From NCBI RefSeq assembly GCF_900116065.1, contig NZ_FOZV01000001.1, positions 62,001 to 126,000 on the forward strand: DNA of 64,000 nt. The letters run 5' to 3'. The position numbers were made by a program, and so were the translations under genes. Positions 62,168 through 64,000 of this stretch are shown in pieces. Position 1 is the stretch's first letter, and each line of letters begins with the position of its first letter. This DNA is from Brevundimonas viscosa (GTDB lineage: Bacteria > Pseudomonadota > Alphaproteobacteria > Caulobacterales > Caulobacteraceae). Under the pieces are notes generated by a model. The model saw only the letters and a list, made by a program, of their open reading frames with translations, had not been told where the DNA came from and did no database searches.

Positions 62168-62515
62168 TCAGATGTCGGTGTCCTCCGTACGGCCGGGCTT
62201 CGGACGTCGGTCGGCGGCGCCGGAATACCGGGTTTCGAGATAGGCGGCGCGGGCGGCGTCGAGCACCGGCGGGCCGCCCTTGAGGCCCCGCCGCTGGCCG
62301 GTCTGGCCCATCAGCTGGGCCGCAAAGACCGCGGCTCCGGGATCGGAGGGCGGGGGCGAGGCAGCTCTTGCCGCCTCCCCGGCAGCTTCCTCCGGCGGCG
62401 CGGCCGGAACCAGGGCGCGCGAGGCGGAGGCGACCCGGCGTTCGGCCGCCCGGCGCTCGGCGGCGCGGCGGTCGCGGCTTCCGACCGGGGCGACAGGGGC
62501 CACCTCGTCGGTCAT
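62168..62515 (-). CDS. Conserved hypothetical protein next to phaR
   Basis: A 115-residue Arg/Ala-rich protein (RDRRAAERRAAERR repeat near the start). Its ordered end AAQLMGQTGQRRGLKGGPPVLDAARAAYLETRYSGAADRR is a pattern common to small alphaproteobacterial proteins of unknown role. Its start overlaps the phaR stop by 4 bases, so it is translated with phaR. Confidence 0.7.
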   Translation of the reverse strand: MTDEVAPVAPVGSRDRRAAERRAAERRVASASRALVPAAPPEEAAGEAARAASPPPSDPGAAVFAAQLMGQTGQRRGLKGGPPVLDAARAAYLETRYSGAADRRPKPGRTEDTDI

Positions 62516-63096
62516 GGCTTCGACAGCTTGTCGAGGCGGGCGCGCATCTCGTCCATCTGCCGACGCATCTCGGCCAGGGCGTCGTCGCCCCCGGCGGCGG
62601 CCTTCGGCGGCTCTTCCGGGCGGGGAGCGCCGGCGGCGAAGCCGGGCCACATCTTCATCGCCTCGGAGAAGAGAGCCATGTTGCGGCGGGCCATCTCGTC
62701 GAGCAGGCCCGCGCCCGGCGTGGCGCCGAAGGCCTTGGTGAACTGGCTGCGGATCTGTTCCTGTTGCCGCGAGAAGTTGTCGAGCGACATCTCGAGGTAG
62801 CCCGGCAGGACGCCCTGCATCTGGCCGCCGTAGAAGCCGATCAGCTGGCGCAGGAACTGGACCGGGAGCAGGGCCTCGCCGCGGCTCTCTTCCTCGAAGA
62901 TGATCTGGGTGAGGATCTGCCGGGTCAGGTCCTCGTTGGTGCGGGCGTCATAGACCACGAAGTCCACGCCTTCGCGGACCATGCGGGCGAGGTCGTCGAG
63001 GGTGACGTAGGCGCTGCTGGCGGTGTTGTAGAGGCGCCGGTTGGCGTACTTCTTGATGACGACGGTCTCGTCGCTCGCGGACTTCCTGTCAGCCAC
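62512..63096 (-). CDS. phaR: Polyhydroxyalkanoate synthesis repressor PhaR
   Basis: A 194-residue PHB-accumulation regulator. The DNA-binding start is VVIKKYANRRLYNTASSAYVTLDDLARMVREGVDFVVYDA, followed by two PHB_acc blocks (LLPVQFLRQLIGFYGGQMQGVLPGYLEMSLDNF) and a coiled C-terminal tail. It binds PHB granules and represses phasin genes. GTG start with GGGGGA upstream. PHA synthase is not in the window. Confidence 0.93.
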   Translation of the reverse strand: MADRKSASDETVVIKKYANRRLYNTASSAYVTLDDLARMVREGVDFVVYDARTNEDLTRQILTQIIFEEESRGEALLPVQFLRQLIGFYGGQMQGVLPGYLEMSLDNFSRQQEQIRSQFTKAFGATPGAGLLDEMARRNMALFSEAMKMWPGFAAGAPRPEEPPKAAAGGDDALAEMRRQMDEMRARLDKLSKP

Positions 63097-63152
63097 CCGT
63101 CGTCCCCCAAGCTGTTGCGCCGCGTCAGTTTCCGCGCTGCGGCTGCGAAAGT

Positions 63153-63860
63153 CTAGCCGAGGCCGCCGGGGGCGAGGACGACGCCGACCAGGACCGCGGC
63201 CCAGTGCACGGTGGCGCCGGTGACCACGAAGCCGTGCCAGATGGCGCGGCGGAACTTCACCTGCGGACTGATGAAGACGAACACGCCGGCCGTGTAGATC
63301 AGGCCGCCGGCGACCAGCAGGGCGAGGGCGAGCGGATGGACGGTGTCCATCATCGGCTTCAGCGCGATCACCGCCAGCCAGCCGAAGGCCACATAGACGG
63401 CGCTCCAGATGGCGTCCGACAGGCGCGGCAGGATGACCTTGGCGAAGGCGCCGCCGAGGCCGATGGCCCACACCAGCAGGGTGAAGCCGATCGCCCACGC
63501 GCCCTCGAAACGCTGGGTGGTGAAGGGGGTGTAGCTGCCGGCGATCATCAGGAAGATGGCCGCCTCGTCGAGGCGACGCAGCACCGGCCGGGCGGGGCAT
63601 GGACGGGTCAGGTTGTAGACCGTCGAGGCGGCCAGCATGCCGATCAGGCACAGGGCGTAGACGGCGGTGGCGGCCACCGCCCCGACGCCGGAATAGAGCG
63701 CCGCCAGCACCGCCAGCACGACGCCGCCGACCGCAGCCAGGGTCAGGCCGACGACGTGGACGACGAGGTCGGCTGTCTTCTCCGCGTCGGTGCGGTAGTG
63801 CTCGACCATGTCGAGCTCGTCGGGCGTGCAGACGTGCTTCGCCAGCCTTTTCAGTTGCAT
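63153..63860 (-). CDS. Hemolysin III family (PAQR-like) membrane protein
   Basis: A 235-residue seven-helix protein of the HlyIII/YqfA group, with conserved YNLTRPCP..RPVLRRLDEAAIFLMIAGSYTPF and the late HGFVVTGATVHWAAV histidines that bind zinc in PAQR proteins. Two starts are possible (63860, 63866); I prefer the second ATG by ribosome-site spacing. Function probably membrane homeostasis rather than haemolysis. Confidence 0.88.
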   Translation of the reverse strand: MQLKRLAKHVCTPDELDMVEHYRTDAEKTADLVVHVVGLTLAAVGGVVLAVLAALYSGVGAVAATAVYALCLIGMLAASTVYNLTRPCPARPVLRRLDEAAIFLMIAGSYTPFTTQRFEGAWAIGFTLLVWAIGLGGAFAKVILPRLSDAIWSAVYVAFGWLAVIALKPMMDTVHPLALALLVAGGLIYTAGVFVFISPQVKFRRAIWHGFVVTGATVHWAAVLVGVVLAPGGLG

Positions 63861-64000
63861 GAGCATGGCCTGTTCAAAGCCGTACCTCGCCGCTTCGTTC
63901 CGACACCGTATCGCGGACATGGTCACGGGCCGGTGAATCGGGCGCCCGGAAGCGAAGGTTGGCGGGGGTATGCGGCAAAAGCGTCACGACTCCTTTCCGG
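63861..64000. other. Right edge, no complete gene
   Basis: The leader of the hemolysin III gene. Near the end is an ATG at 63970 with GGGGG just upstream that could begin a rightward gene (MRQKRHDSFP), but only ten codons are visible. Confidence 0.3.

Noticed and set aside
63876..63901. GGAAC-N17-CTTT upstream of hemolysin III
   Set aside because: The -10 differs from CGTT at a conserved base and lies too close to the start codon.

Overview
The window reads as chromosomal DNA of a high-GC alphaproteobacterium, most likely Caulobacterales and close to Brevundimonas or Caulobacter. The grounds are a compact zwf-pgl-edd-glk Entner-Doudoroff operon, PhaR, abundant TonB-dependent transport, tight gene packing with many 4-base overlaps and GTG starts, and promoters of the alphaproteobacterial general-stress (EcfG/SigT) type. 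The genus is an inference. I saw no phage, insertion sequence, CRISPR array, rRNA or tRNA. The gene content is mostly core and metabolic, with small lineage-specific genes between.

Layout. 1-4.5 kb: a zinc metallopeptidase, an exported retropepsin-like protease, and a divergent pair formed by an LD-carboxypeptidase and a MurC/Mpl-type ligase (cell-wall peptide recycling). 4.5-10.9 kb: a six-gene co-directional locus with a TonB receptor, a PepSY membrane protein, DUF2271, DUF4198, ApbE flavin transferase and a membrane-anchored diflavin reductase. The DUF2271 protein carries a clear ApbE flavinylation motif, so the locus reads as an electron-transfer chain from cytosolic NADPH to the periplasm beside an outer-membrane receptor, probably for reductive iron (siderophore) handling. 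11-19 kb: a stress-type lipoprotein, a PiuC hydroxylase plus Fiu/PiuA-type siderophore receptor with a striking 47-bp palindrome in its leader, two tandem TonB-C-like paralogues, and a ferredoxin reductase.

19-25.5 kb: a secreted duplicated-domain protein and the Entner-Doudoroff operon. 25.5-33.5 kb: homogentisate dioxygenase with a coupled Cys-rich lipoprotein, two acyl-CoA dehydrogenases, a small Lrp-like ligand domain, an esterase, three small exported proteins, and a KDPG aldolase that would complete the Entner-Doudoroff route. 33.5-43 kb: an M16 peptidase, a ribokinase/nucleoside hydrolase salvage group, OmpW, an Asp/Glu racemase, a DUF819 carrier and a D-cysteine desulfhydrase. 43-48 kb: a BLUF photoreceptor, a repeat-rich intergenic region, a TetR regulator, a hydrolase-OsmC fusion and the TIGR02587/TIGR02588 membrane pair.

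48-64 kb: a TPP riboswitch with thiC (which carries a repeat-like in-frame insertion), tandem small paralogues, a GT4 glycosyltransferase, a divergent Lrp regulator and bifunctional PutA, an MpaB-type oxygenase, HMG-CoA lyase, ArnT-like and GT2 glycosyltransferases, PhaR and a hemolysin III protein.

Across these regions are several regulatory signatures: Fur-like 7-1-7 palindromes at both TonB receptor loci, four GGAAC-N16/17-CGTT-like promoters in front of small stress-type genes, and three families of intergenic inverted repeats. Enzyme names rest on recognised motifs and family knowledge. Regulatory sites are pattern matches by eye.
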